Assembly (NCBI GenBank): GCA_019347575.1
Contig: JAHWKY010000007.1
Coordinates: 1-64,000, forward strand
Reading direction: 5' to 3'
Source of the DNA: Actinomycetota bacterium
Lineage (GTDB): Bacteria > Actinomycetota > Nitriliruptoria > Nitriliruptorales > Nitriliruptoraceae
Length of the DNA: 64,000 nt
Under the pieces are notes generated by a model. That model saw only the letters and a list, made by a program, of their open reading frames with translations, was not told where the DNA came from and made no database searches. Positions 1 to 8,553 of the stretch are shown here, piece after piece. Each line of letters begins with the position of its first letter. Positions within the stretch are counted from its first letter, which is position 1. The translations under genes were made by a program, and so were the position numbers.

Positions 1-379
1 CGCCCGGGGCGCCGGGGCCGGCGTCGGGGCAGTTGGCGATGGGTCCGTCCGCGGCGTCGCGTTCGTAGGCGAAGAAGAACTCCCGACCTCGGGCGAGCCG
101 GATCGCGTCCGCCTCGACCTCGTCGGCGGCCCACTCACCCGACGTCCCGATGCACGGGGCGCCATCCGGCCCCGTCGAGACCACCGGATACGACACCCAG
201 ACCCCGTTCGGGGCGTCGCCATCCGACCCCCCGCTACCCGGCTTCCCGGGCACCTCCATCTCCCCGTCGCACACGACATCGGCGTCGATGATGTTGCAGC
301 CCGGAGGAAGAACCTGGCCGCGAGCTGGCGAAGGTGTAATGAGGACCACCACTGCCGCGACTACGAGAAGGCGTCGCAC
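1..379 (-). CDS. Secreted protein of unknown function (3' end cut by window edge)
   Basis: This reading frame runs off the left edge, so only about 126 codons are visible. It starts at GTG 379, preceded by a clear ribosome binding site (GAGGAGG, about 4 nt upstream). The N-terminus is a typical signal peptide: a basic start (VRRLL), a hydrophobic stretch of valines and leucines, then a cleavage-type PARG region. The mature part has Cys residues near positions 28 and 37 and a Gly/Ser-rich linker, and no catalytic motif that I recognise. The start overlaps the last 19 bases of the upstream lipoprotein gene, so the two are probably co-translated. Function unknown; an exported protein is the safe call. 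Confidence 0.7.
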   Translation of the reverse strand, partial: MRRLLVVAAVVVLITPSPARGQVLPPGCNIIDADVVCDGEMEVPGKPGSGGSDGDAPNGVWVSYPVVSTGPDGAPCIGTSGEWAADEVEADAIRLARGREFFFAYERDAADGPIANCPDAGPGAPG

Positions 380-1020
380 GGCGCCTCCTCGCTGGGCGAG
401 CCACTCGCCTCAAGGACCTCGTACGAGATGATCCACGGCGTCGGGTTGAAACCCTCTGGGTCGCGATCGGGCGTTGCGGGCACGAGAGCGATGAACTGGA
501 TCGGCTCAACGGCAGGCGGCGCTGATGAGACACCCGAGAAGTCGTAGTCGGCGAGGGCGACGATGCATGTAGGTGTTGCCGTGTGGACCTCAAGGACGCG
601 TAGGGATACGGGTCGCAACGGCGTGGGGACGTCAGGAGGGTGGGGCTCCTGGAAGTCCGCCTGCCACTTCGCTGCGATCTTCGTGAATGCATCGACGGCG
701 TAGATGGCCCGCAACCTGTCGCGTACCGGAGACGGAAGCACTTCGACCTCTCCGAACGACCCAAGCAGTTCGCGCTTCGCCTCATGCTGAACCTCGGCGA
801 GCGCCCCGTAGACCTTCTCGATGTAGGCGGCGTCGATGGTGTCGGGGATGGCGTAGGGGTCATCGGGGGTGGGGTAGGCGGTGGCGGGGAAGGAGGGTGG
901 TCCGAACGTCAACGGCGATGGTGACGATCCGGGTTCGGCGTTGCCCGACGAGCACGCCCCGCACAGGACTGCCCCCGCGGTCAGCGCCGCGATGAGAGCC
1001 ACCCCCGTTCGCACCGGCAT
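361..1020 (-). CDS. Putative lipoprotein of unknown function
   Basis: A 219-residue protein with an N-terminal export signal: MPVRTG, a hydrophobic segment (ALIAALTAGAVL) and then CGAC, where one of the two cysteines would be lipidated. A Ser/Pro/Gly-rich linker follows (about residues 24-50), then a globular domain with no motif I can name. A GAGGGG sequence sits directly before ATG 1020 and 6 nt before an in-frame GTG at 1014, so the true start may be 1014. Longer upstream readings would place Arg-rich non-protein-like sequence before the signal and were rejected. The secreted-protein gene follows with a 19-base overlap. Likely a membrane-anchored extracytoplasmic protein; role unknown. Confidence 0.7.
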   Translation of the reverse strand: MPVRTGVALIAALTAGAVLCGACSSGNAEPGSSPSPLTFGPPSFPATAYPTPDDPYAIPDTIDAAYIEKVYGALAEVQHEAKRELLGSFGEVEVLPSPVRDRLRAIYAVDAFTKIAAKWQADFQEPHPPDVPTPLRPVSLRVLEVHTATPTCIVALADYDFSGVSSAPPAVEPIQFIALVPATPDRDPEGFNPTPWIISYEVLEASGSPSEEAPCDAFS

Positions 1021-1101
1021 CCCCTCAGCCGCCGGAGGTCGCACCGTACCCAACCGCCCCGCCCCGCGGCGCCCGCCGCAGGCGTCGCTGTGGACGGGCC
1101 C

Positions 1102-1117
1102 CGCTTCCGCGGAAGCG
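1102..1117. repeat. 16-bp perfect palindrome in the divergent intergenic region
   Basis: CGCTTCCGCGGAAGCG is its own reverse complement. It lies in the 284-bp gap between the divergent lipoprotein and glutamate dehydrogenase genes. A 14-bp core of the same palindrome recurs at 30310-30323, also between genes. It could be a protein binding site or a small stem-loop; two copies alone do not decide. Confidence 0.45.
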
Positions 1118-1173
1118 CCCGACGCACCCCCGCACGCGAGCCCTGCCCGACGCCGCATCCGCCGCGACCGCAC

Positions 1174-1221
1174 GAACTTGAATACCTGGGTGCACGTGGA
1201 TGCCTCCAAGTATGCAAGTTC
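1174..1221. promoter_or_regulatory. Imperfect 16-bp inverted repeat, candidate operator
   Basis: The arms 1174-1189 (GAACTTGAATACCTGG) and 1206-1221 (CCAAGTATGCAAGTTC) are reverse complements at 14 of 16 positions, separated by 16 bp. The arms are clearly more AT-rich than the surroundings. The dyad lies between the divergent lipoprotein/secreted pair and the glutamate dehydrogenase gene. A regulator dimer (or two dimers) is the simplest reading; the target gene is not determined. Confidence 0.45.
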
Positions 1222-1292
1222 GGTGGATGTCGGGTCACGCCTCGACGTCGTCGGGGCGGTCGGATGGCCCCGTTCGTCGCAGACCAGGTGGC

Positions 1293-1304
1293 TACAGTCG
1301 AGAT
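1293..1304 (+). promoter_or_regulatory. -10 box giving a likely leaderless gdh transcript
   Basis: TACAGT at 1293-1298 matches the actinobacterial TANNNT -10 consensus. Only 6 nt separate it from GTG 1305, so transcription would begin at or next to the start codon. No ribosome binding site is visible before GTG 1305, which agrees with a leaderless message. No good -35 box is seen. Confidence 0.5.
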
Positions 1305-4300
1305 GTGATCGAGACGACGCCGGTGTCCGCGCACTCCTCCGCCGGGGAGGAGCGTCTCGAGGAGCTACTCGCCCGCGTCCACGACGCCGCGCCCCAGGAA
1401 CGTGCCGATCTCGTGCACGCGTTCGCACAGATGGCGCTGCGGCGCGTGCCCGCGGGACAGCTCGCCGCGGCCGACCCCGAGACCACCGCGAGCCAGATCC
1501 TCGCCGCGTTCACGTTCGCCGATGAACGCACACCCGGCGATCTTGCCGTGCGTGTGTTCACGCCGGAGGTCGCCCTCGACGGTTGGAGCGATCCCGGGAC
1601 CGTCATCGAGATCAACGTCGAGGACCGCCCGTTCCTCCTCTCCACCGTGACCGAGGAGCTCCACGCCCGAGGACACGACGTCGTGCGCATGCTGCACCCC
1701 ATCTTCGGGGTGGTACGGGGCGACGACGGGAGGCTGGAGGAGGTACTGCCGGCACGCACCGCATCGACGAGGGAGTCGTTCCTGCACCTCGAACTCGACA
1801 CCGTCCTCGACGACGAGACCACGGACTCGCTGTACGACGCCCTCCGCGAGGTCCTGGGCGACGCCCTCGCCGCCACCGGCGACTACGAGCAGATGCGCGA
1901 TCGCATCGAGGCCGCTGCCGCGGCGACGCGGGAGAGCGCCCCGCGACGCTACGACCCCGACGAGGCCGCCGAGGCGGCGGACCTGCTCGAGTGGCTGCTC
2001 GAGGAGAACTTCGTCCTGCTCGGGATCCGCGAGTACGAGGTCACGCACGGGGCCGACGGACGGACGATCCACGTGATCCCGGGCAGCGGCCGGGGGATCC
2101 TGCGCCGTGAGGAGACCTCGACCTACGCCGAACCGGTCGCCGAGAGCGAGATGGAGTCCGAGCTCGCGCACCGGGCGTTCGAGGGCGAGCTGCTGAACAT
2201 CTCGCGCACGAACCGGCTCAGCACCGTCCACCGACGCACACGCATGGACTACGTCGGTGTGAAACGCGTGGACGAGCACGGCAGGGTGGCAGGCGAGTTC
2301 CGCATCGTCGGGCTGTTCACACGCAAGGCGTACGCCGAGCCCGCACGCGACACCCCGGTCCTGCGCCGCAAGCTCCAGCGGATCCTCGAGCGCGAGGACG
2401 TCGTCCATGGCAGTCACGACGAAGCCACGCTGGTCAGCCTGTTCCAGGCACTACCCAAGGACGAGCTCTTCCAGACCGACACCGACACGCTGCACCGCCA
2501 CCTCATCGAGCTCGTGACGGCCGAGGAGCACGAGGAGACCCGGGTCCTGGTACGACAGGACGCGTTCACCCACACGGCATCGATCCTGCTCGCGGTCCCG
2601 CGCGACCAGTACAGCCCGTCGCTACGGCGTGAGCTGCAGCAGCTCTTCGTCTCCCGGTGGCAGGCGCAGCGTGTCGACGTCGACCTCTCCCTCGGCGACC
2701 GCGCCGAGGCGGTCGCGCGTTTCACGGTGCACGGGATCGAGCGGACGCTCGACTCGGTCGACATCGACCAGCTCCAACGCGACGTGCGCAGCCGGGCCCG
2801 CTCCTGGATCGACGAGGTCACCAACCACCTGGTCCGCCGTCACGGCGAGGCCGACGGCCGTCGACTCGCACGCCAGTACGCCGACCGCGTACCCATGGGG
2901 TACCGGGAGGTCACACCCACCGACATCGCCGCAGACGACGTCCGTGAGCTCGCGGGGCTGGTGCGATCCGGAGCGGATCTGCGGGTCCGTGCTCACCACG
3001 CGGCCAACGGCGACGGACTCCTCCGCGTGAAGGCCTACCCCGCGGGCGCTGCTCTCGAGCTGTCAGGCTTCCTGCCGATCCTCGAGTCGCTCGGGCTGCG
3101 GGTCATCGAGGAGCGCCCGTACCAGTTGGACGGTGACGACCCGCCGCTGTACATCCACGACTTCGGCGTTCGCACCGACGACGGCGAACCCATCCATCTC
3201 GAGCGGGATGGGGAGCGGCTGGCCGAAGCGACCCTGGCAGCACGGAGCGGGGCGATCGACGTGGACGCGCTCAACCGGCTCGTCCTCCGCGCCGAGCTCG
3301 ACTGGTACGAGGTCACCCTGCTGCGTGCCTACCGCCGCTACCGCCGCCAGCTCGGTACGGCGTACTCGACCGAGTACGTCAACGAGGCCATGAACAGCCA
3401 TCCCGCGGTCGCGCGTGCCCTCCTGCGGCTGTTCGCGGCGAAGTTCGATCCGGACGCACGAGCCGACGCCGAGACCATCGCCGCCGCGCGCCACGAGGTG
3501 CTGAACCGGTGTGACGAGGTCGAGCGTCTGGATCACGACCGCATCCTGCGCGGCTTCAGCAGCCTGATCGACGCGACCGTGCGCACGAACTACTACCGCC
3601 GCTCCACCGACGCCAGCGGTCACCCGTTCATCGTGCTCAAGTTCGACAGCTCGCGCATCGTCGACGCGCCCGATCCCGTGCCGTACCGGGAGATCTTCGT
3701 GTACTCGCCGACGCTCGAGGGTGTGCACCTGCGTGGCGGGCCCGTCGCCCGTGGCGGTCTGCGCTGGTCGGACCGCATGGACGACGTGCGCACCGAGGTG
3801 TTGGGGCTGATGAAGGCCCAGATGCTGAAGAACTCCGTGATCGTCCCGACGGGGGCCAAGGGCGGGTTCGTCGTGAAGCGTTCCCCGGACCACCGCGACG
3901 AACTGCGCGATGTCGTCCGTCGGCAGTACGAGACGTTCGTGAGTGCGCTGCTCGAGGTCACCGACAACCTCGTCGCCGGCGAGATCGTGCCGCCGGCCCG
4001 CGTCCGGAGCCACGACGGCGACGACCCCTACCTGGTCGTGGCCGCCGACAGAGGAACCGCCACCTACAGCGACGTCGCCAACACCGTGGCCGCTCGCTAC
4101 GGCTTCTGGCTCGACGATGCGTTCGCGTCCGGCGGCTCCCACGGCTACGACCACAAGGTGCTCGGTATCACGGCCCGTGGCGCGTGGATCGCGGTCCAGC
4201 GCCACTTCCGCGAACTCGACATCGACGTACAGACCGATCCCATCACGGTCGTCGGCATCGGCGACATGTCGGGGGACGTCTTCGGCAACGGGATGCTGCA

Positions 4301-6134
4301 GTCGCCCGCGGTCCAACTCGTCGCCGCGTTCGACCACCGCCACGTGTTCCTCGACCCCGATCCGGATCCCGAGGCGTCGTACCAGGAACGGCGCCGGCTG
4401 TTCGAGATGCCCGGCTCGACCTGGGCGGACTACGACCCGGGGCTCATCAGCCCCGGTGGTGGGGTGTGGGCGCGTGATCTGAAGTCGATACCGATCAGCG
4501 ACCAGGTCCGAGACCGGCTGCGCATCGAGGACGAGACGCGGACGCCCGCCGAACTCATCCAGGCGATCCTGCGGGCGCCCGTGGACCTGCTCTGGGCTGG
4601 TGGGATCGGCACGTACGTGAAGGCGTCGCACCAGACCCACAGCCAGGTGGGCGACCGCGCCAACGAGGAACTGCGGGTCAACGCCACCGAGGTCCGCGCG
4701 CGCGTCGTGGCGGAGGGCGCCAACCTCGCGTTCACGCAGCCCGCACGGGTCCAGTACGCCCGCCGGGGCGGCCGTATCAACATGGACGCGATCGACAACA
4801 GCGCTGGCGTGGACATCTCCGACCACGAGGTCAACGTCAAGATCCTGCTGGGTGTGGCGATCGAACGGGGACTCATCGACCGGGACGAGCGAGACCGCAT
4901 CCTCGAGGACATCACCGAGGAGGTCGTCGCACTCGTCCTGCGCGATAACCAGCTCCAGACGTGGCGGCTGAGCCAGGAGGCTGCCGAGAGCCCCACCGCC
5001 ATGGACGCCTACGAGGCGATGCTGACCGGCTTCGAGGATCGGGATGTCCTCGACCGTGATGCCGAGTCGCTTCCCTCAACGGAGGAGATGCAGGAGCGAC
5101 GGAGCGCCGGCGCGGGACTGACGCGGCCCGAGCTCGCCGTCCTGATGGGCTACGCCAAGCGTGACGTCATGGCGTCGGTCCTGCGTTCCTCGTTGCCCGA
5201 TGATCCCGCGCTCGCTCCGACCCTGCGCGGGTACTTCCCGTCGACGCTGGCCGAACGGTTCGACGAGCTGATCGATGACCACCGACTCCGCCGTGAGCTC
5301 ATCGCGACGATCGTCTCCAACGACATCGTGAACCGGATGGGCGTGAACTTCGCCTTCCGGGTGGCAACCGAGCACGGTCGCGGACTGGACGATGTCGTCG
5401 CCGCGTACTGGGTCGCACGTGACGTCAGCGACGCCGGGGCCACCTGGCAGGCGATCGAGGACCTCGACCAGCTGCTCGGGCCGTCACGTGCGATGAGCTG
5501 GAAGCGCGAGGTCGACAAGCTCATCGACTCCCTGACCCGCATCTACCTCGCCGAGACGGGTGTGGGGGTCAGCACGCTCGTCGCGCGCGACCGCCCGGTG
5601 TTCGAGGCGCTCGAGGGACGGATGCTCGAACTCGGCACCGACGCCCAGCGACGTCACCGCATCGAGCGCATGCACGAGCTCATCGACGACCTGGTCGACC
5701 CCGATCAGGCGCAGCGCCTGGCCTGCGTCCGCGATCTCGCCATGGTGCCTGACATCTCCGAGGTCGTCCGCGGCATCGACGAGGCGGACCCCCCGGAGGT
5801 GGCGGACGCCTTCCTCCGCATCACTGCCGCGACGCACCTGGATCGTCTGGCACGCAGGCTCGACGTGTTCGAACCCGACGATCGCTGGGAGCGGTGGGAG
5901 CGGTCGGGCCTGCTGCACGACCTGCGCGAGCTCCGCAGCTTCGCCGTCGCGGCAGCTCTCGCCAACGAACGCGACCTCCCCGCGAGCGATGCGGTCGAGC
6001 GCTACCTCGCTCGCCGGGCCGAACGTGTCGCGTACGCACGCGAGCTCATCGCTCAGCTCGCGGACGCCGACCCGCTACGCCTCGACGCTGCCGGTGTCGC
6101 GACCCGCGCCCTGCGCAGCGCGCTCGTCGGCTGA
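1305..6134 (+). CDS. gdhB: NAD-dependent glutamate dehydrogenase, large (180-kDa) class
   Basis: A 1609-residue enzyme expected to deaminate glutamate to 2-oxoglutarate and ammonia with NAD+, linking amino-acid breakdown to the TCA cycle. The N-terminal half carries ACT-like regulatory segments (for example ENVEDRPFLL-type sequence near residue 105: INVEDRPFLLSTV). The catalytic core is recognisable: GGPVARGGLRWSDRMDDVRT near residues 810-830 and PTGAKGGFV near 847, whose Lys is the glutamate-binding/catalytic residue of the family. Length matches the family's usual ~1600 residues. The reading frame stays open up to 1200, but GTG 1305 is preferred because the upstream 35 codons are not protein-like and a -10 box lies 6 nt upstream. 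The 3' end overlaps the convergent HTTM gene by 60 bp. Confidence 0.93.
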   Translation: MIETTPVSAHSSAGEERLEELLARVHDAAPQERADLVHAFAQMALRRVPAGQLAAADPETTASQILAAFTFADERTPGDLAVRVFTPEVALDGWSDPGTVIEINVEDRPFLLSTVTEELHARGHDVVRMLHPIFGVVRGDDGRLEEVLPARTASTRESFLHLELDTVLDDETTDSLYDALREVLGDALAATGDYEQMRDRIEAAAAATRESAPRRYDPDEAAEAADLLEWLLEENFVLLGIREYEVTHGADGRTIHVIPGSGRGILRREETSTYAEPVAESEMESELAHRAFEGELLNISRTNRLSTVHRRTRMDYVGVKRVDEHGRVAGEFRIVGLFTRKAYAEPARDTPVLRRKLQRILEREDVVHGSHDEATLVSLFQALPKDELFQTDTDTLHRHLIELVTAEEHEETRVLVRQDAFTHTASILLAVPRDQYSPSLRRELQQLFVSRWQAQRVDVDLSLGDRAEAVARFTVHGIERTLDSVDIDQLQRDVRSRARSWIDEVTNHLVRRHGEADGRRLARQYADRVPMGYREVTPTDIAADDVRELAGLVRSGADLRVRAHHAANGDGLLRVKAYPAGAALELSGFLPILESLGLRVIEERPYQLDGDDPPLYIHDFGVRTDDGEPIHLERDGERLAEATLAARSGAIDVDALNRLVLRAELDWYEVTLLRAYRRYRRQLGTAYSTEYVNEAMNSHPAVARALLRLFAAKFDPDARADAETIAAARHEVLNRCDEVERLDHDRILRGFSSLIDATVRTNYYRRSTDASGHPFIVLKFDSSRIVDAPDPVPYREIFVYSPTLEGVHLRGGPVARGGLRWSDRMDDVRTEVLGLMKAQMLKNSVIVPTGAKGGFVVKRSPDHRDELRDVVRRQYETFVSALLEVTDNLVAGEIVPPARVRSHDGDDPYLVVAADRGTATYSDVANTVAARYGFWLDDAFASGGSHGYDHKVLGITARGAWIAVQRHFRELDIDVQTDPITVVGIGDMSGDVFGNGMLQSPAVQLVAAFDHRHVFLDPDPDPEASYQERRRLFEMPGSTWADYDPGLISPGGGVWARDLKSIPISDQVRDRLRIEDETRTPAELIQAILRAPVDLLWAGGIGTYVKASHQTHSQVGDRANEELRVNATEVRARVVAEGANLAFTQPARVQYARRGGRINMDAIDNSAGVDISDHEVNVKILLGVAIERGLIDRDERDRILEDITEEVVALVLRDNQLQTWRLSQEAAESPTAMDAYEAMLTGFEDRDVLDRDAESLPSTEEMQERRSAGAGLTRPELAVLMGYAKRDVMASVLRSSLPDDPALAPTLRGYFPSTLAERFDELIDDHRLRRELIATIVSNDIVNRMGVNFAFRVATEHGRGLDDVVAAYWVARDVSDAGATWQAIEDLDQLLGPSRAMSWKREVDKLIDSLTRIYLAETGVGVSTLVARDRPVFEALEGRMLELGTDAQRRHRIERMHELIDDLVDPDQAQRLACVRDLAMVPDISEVVRGIDEADPPEVADAFLRITAATHLDRLARRLDVFEPDDRWERWERSGLLHDLRELRSFAVAAALANERDLPASDAVERYLARRAERVAYARELIAQLADADPLRLDAAGVATRALRSALVG

Positions 6135-7040
6135 ACCCGATCCGCTCGCAGCGGCTCCGATCCGCAGTCGGTCGACGAGTCGGTCCGCGGTCTCCGACGG
6201 GATGAACGCCAGGTAGCCGACGAACACGGCGTAGCTGAAGAACCCGACCGTGATCGTCAGGTCGATCGCGACGTGCATCACCGCCCCGAGGCCCAGCACC
6301 CAAGGTCTGAGACGTCGGTTCCACACGAGCAGCGGGATCGCCAGCTCGATGGCGAGCGTCCCGTAGGTCAGCAGGTTGACGATCACCAGCTGTTCGGTGA
6401 TGACGTCCGGAACGGCGAACCGGGTGAGGTCGTCGATCCGCAACGCGTACCCAACGGCGGTTCCCTCGGCCCAGGTGTCGCCCCGCGCCTTCGCCCACAC
6501 GCTGAACAGGTACATGGCGGCGAGCTGGACCTGTATCAGACGCAGCGGCCAGATCGGTCGGGGCTCGGGTTCCCAGAACCGGTCGCGGGCTCGGAGCCAG
6601 CGGTCGACCGAGAGCGCCCCGCCCGCTGCACCGAGGGCGAGGAACAGGCCGAGGTGACGGACGAGGAGGTCGCCGGAGTTGAGGATCCATACGTTCTGCC
6701 GCTGGAAGCTGAGCAGCAGCACGAACGCCACGATCGCCGCGAGACGGGTGAACAGGCCGACCGTGAGCGCCAACGCCGCGACGATCAGCACGACGTAACC
6801 GGTCCACAGAGCTGCCGGCGATGCCGCTACCTCGAATACGCTCCACCGCCAACCGCCGATGGTCGTCGTCGCTGCCGGCGTCGGACCGAAGAAGTCGATG
6901 ACGTCCGGCAGCAGCGTCGCGGTCCAGCCCAGCAGGAGCAGCCCGTAGCCGATGCGCGCGAGGGCGAGCGGTGCCACCGATCGCTCGTCGAACCAGAACG
7001 TGGACCACGCCCCGACGACCTGCCGCCCCCACGCGATCAT
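6075..7040 (-). CDS. HTTM-domain membrane protein (vitamin K-dependent gamma-carboxylase-like)
   Basis: A 321-residue polytopic membrane protein. The pattern of an early arginine in a helix (LALARIGYGLLLLGW), a Trp-rich loop, and an RxxxxVQVQLAAMYLFSVWAK-type segment (near residues 190-205) is that of the HTTM family, the membrane domain shared with vitamin K-dependent gamma-glutamyl carboxylase. Bacterial members have no assigned reaction. The start ATG 7040 overlaps the stop of the upstream gene in an ATGA arrangement, so the pair is translationally coupled. The last 20 codons overlap the end of the convergent glutamate dehydrogenase gene. The family call is good; carboxylase activity is not implied. 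Confidence 0.75.
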   Translation of the reverse strand: MIAWGRQVVGAWSTFWFDERSVAPLALARIGYGLLLLGWTATLLPDVIDFFGPTPAATTTIGGWRWSVFEVAASPAALWTGYVVLIVAALALTVGLFTRLAAIVAFVLLLSFQRQNVWILNSGDLLVRHLGLFLALGAAGGALSVDRWLRARDRFWEPEPRPIWPLRLIQVQLAAMYLFSVWAKARGDTWAEGTAVGYALRIDDLTRFAVPDVITEQLVIVNLLTYGTLAIELAIPLLVWNRRLRPWVLGLGAVMHVAIDLTITVGFFSYAVFVGYLAFIPSETADRLVDRLRIGAAASGSGSADERAAQGAGRDTGSVEA

Positions 7041-7606
7041 CCCGAGGACCCCAGATCCAGAACGTGGAACTCGTACTGGTTCCACTCCGGTCGGACCTGT
7101 CCGCTCCCGGGTTCGGGGGTGTCGTACCAGTGACGCACCAGTGTGACCCGGACGACCTCACCCTCATCCGCGTGCTCGGCCGCGATCCACCGGGCGACGG
7201 GGCCCCACAGACCGGAGCTGTCGTCGGCACGGACGTGCTCCATCCACTTCTGCCAACGGTAGGTGCGGTACGGGGTGAGGAACGGTTCACGGTGCAGCGG
7301 CAGACGCCACACCGTGCTCCGGCCGTCCGCGAACTCCACCCGAGCGGTCAGGTCCAGCGTGAGTCGCCGCGGGTTCGGCGCGAAAACGGACCAGTTCTGA
7401 TCGAGTCCGACGGTCTCGACGAAAGGACGCACCACGGGCACGAGGCTGTCGCGGAGCCCGGACCTGGGCAGGTTCCAAGCCGTGATCGAGACCAGGACCA
7501 CGAGGATGAACAGCGAGATGATGGCGCGCCCCGCCGGGTGCCGCTCGGCGCGGTGTTGCCAGGACGACGCCGGCGCGGGGGTCAGTTCGTCGCCAGCGGG
7601 TTCCAC
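7037..7606 (-). CDS. Small single-pass membrane protein, partner of the HTTM protein
   Basis: A 189-residue protein with a short cytoplasmic head (about 25 residues, with HRAERHPAGR), one transmembrane helix (ISLFILVVLVSITAWNLP, about residues 27-45), and an extracytoplasmic domain rich in Trp and charged residues (NWSVFAPNPRR near 70; YRWQKWMEHVRAD near 120). I do not recognise catalytic residues. GTG 7606 has a GAGGTGG ribosome binding site 7 nt upstream. It overlaps the end of holA by 25 bp and the start of the HTTM gene by 4 bp. The coupling suggests a two-protein membrane unit; the function is unknown. Confidence 0.7.
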   Translation of the reverse strand: MEPAGDELTPAPASSWQHRAERHPAGRAIISLFILVVLVSITAWNLPRSGLRDSLVPVVRPFVETVGLDQNWSVFAPNPRRLTLDLTARVEFADGRSTVWRLPLHREPFLTPYRTYRWQKWMEHVRADDSSGLWGPVARWIAAEHADEGEVVRVTLVRHWYDTPEPGSGQVRPEWNQYEFHVLDLGSSG

Positions 7607-8553
7607 GGCCGTCCCACCTCGCGGCTGGTCGCGAGCTCGATGACGGCGACCTCGATCAGCACATCCGCGGGGAGGTCCGAACCCTTGAGATCGAGGTCGA
7701 CCCGGGCGACGCGGTCGTGGCACCAGGCAAGTTCGCCGGGCGTGAAGTTCCGCGCGCCCCGGGCGAGCATCTTGTGACGCCCCGGCGAGACCCCGACCTC
7801 CGACGCCGTGGCTCCGCCACGGACCTGAAGCAGCTGGCGGATGCGGCTGGCCAGGGCGCCGAGCAGCGCCAGCGGTGCGTCGCCGGCCTCGAGGGCCCCA
7901 CGGAGGCCGACGATCGCCGTGCCCGGATCGCGGGCTTCCACCGCGTCCGCCACGGCGAAAGGCCCTCGTGTCCCGTGGCCCTCGACCGACCCTTCGACGT
8001 CCTCGGCGCCGATCCGCCGTCCGGGCTCGGTCGCGGCGACCACCTGCGCGACCTTCGAGGCGATGACGGCGGCGTCGTTGCCGGCGCGCTCGAGCACGGC
8101 GCTGAGGGCAGCCGCGTCGGCGTCCCGACCGTGGAACGCGAACTCCGACTCGGCCAGCCCGCGCCAGCCGCGCTGGTCCCACGGTAGGGGTGCCTTGACG
8201 TCGATGCGCTCGCCCGACGACGTCGTGAGCTTGGTGAGCTTGGGGATGCGACCCACGCCTCGGGCGACCAGCACGACGGTCGCGTCCGGGTCAGGAGACG
8301 CGGCGTAGTCCTCGAGCTCGGCCTTGAGGTCGCCCGACACGGCCTCGATGCCGCGCAGGACGATGCAGCGGGTCCCGCCGAACAGCGATGCCGTGCGCAG
8401 GTCGGGCAGGTGGGTGGTCTCGGCCGCGTCGAGGAGATCGACGTCGAGGTCCGGCGCCACCGCCCGTAGGTCCGTGGTGACCCGGTCGGCGGCTCGGCGG
8501 AGGAGGTGGTCGTCGTCGCCGACGATGAGGTACAGCGGGGCGCGGTCGGGCAT
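7582..8553 (-). CDS. holA: DNA polymerase III subunit delta
   Basis: A 323-residue clamp-loader subunit that opens the beta sliding clamp and loads it on primed DNA. The family signature is visible at the start (PLYLIVGDDDHLLRRAADRV), with the SLFGG motif near residue 56 that contacts the clamp. The AAA+-like fold continues with a degenerate nucleotide site (delta does not hydrolyse ATP), followed by the helical collar region (ALLGALASRIRQLLQVR, near residue 235). Usual length is about 320-340. It lies after comEC as in other actinobacteria, but rpsT and lepA, which often follow, are replaced here by the HTTM pair. Its first 263 bases are overlapped out of frame by the open comEC frame. Confidence 0.92.
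   Translation of the reverse strand: MPDRAPLYLIVGDDDHLLRRAADRVTTDLRAVAPDLDVDLLDAAETTHLPDLRTASLFGGTRCIVLRGIEAVSGDLKAELEDYAASPDPDATVVLVARGVGRIPKLTKLTTSSGERIDVKAPLPWDQRGWRGLAESEFAFHGRDADAAALSAVLERAGNDAAVIASKVAQVVAATEPGRRIGAEDVEGSVEGHGTRGPFAVADAVEARDPGTAIVGLRGALEAGDAPLALLGALASRIRQLLQVRGGATASEVGVSPGRHKMLARGARNFTPGELAWCHDRVARVDLDLKGSDLPADVLIEVAVIELATSREVGRPWNPLATN

Noticed and set aside
3063-4826. A 587-codon open frame on the minus strand within the glutamate dehydrogenase gene
   Set aside because: It is the antisense of a well-supported gene; its product is rich in Arg/Val/Asp/His without family features. High GC makes long antisense frames common.
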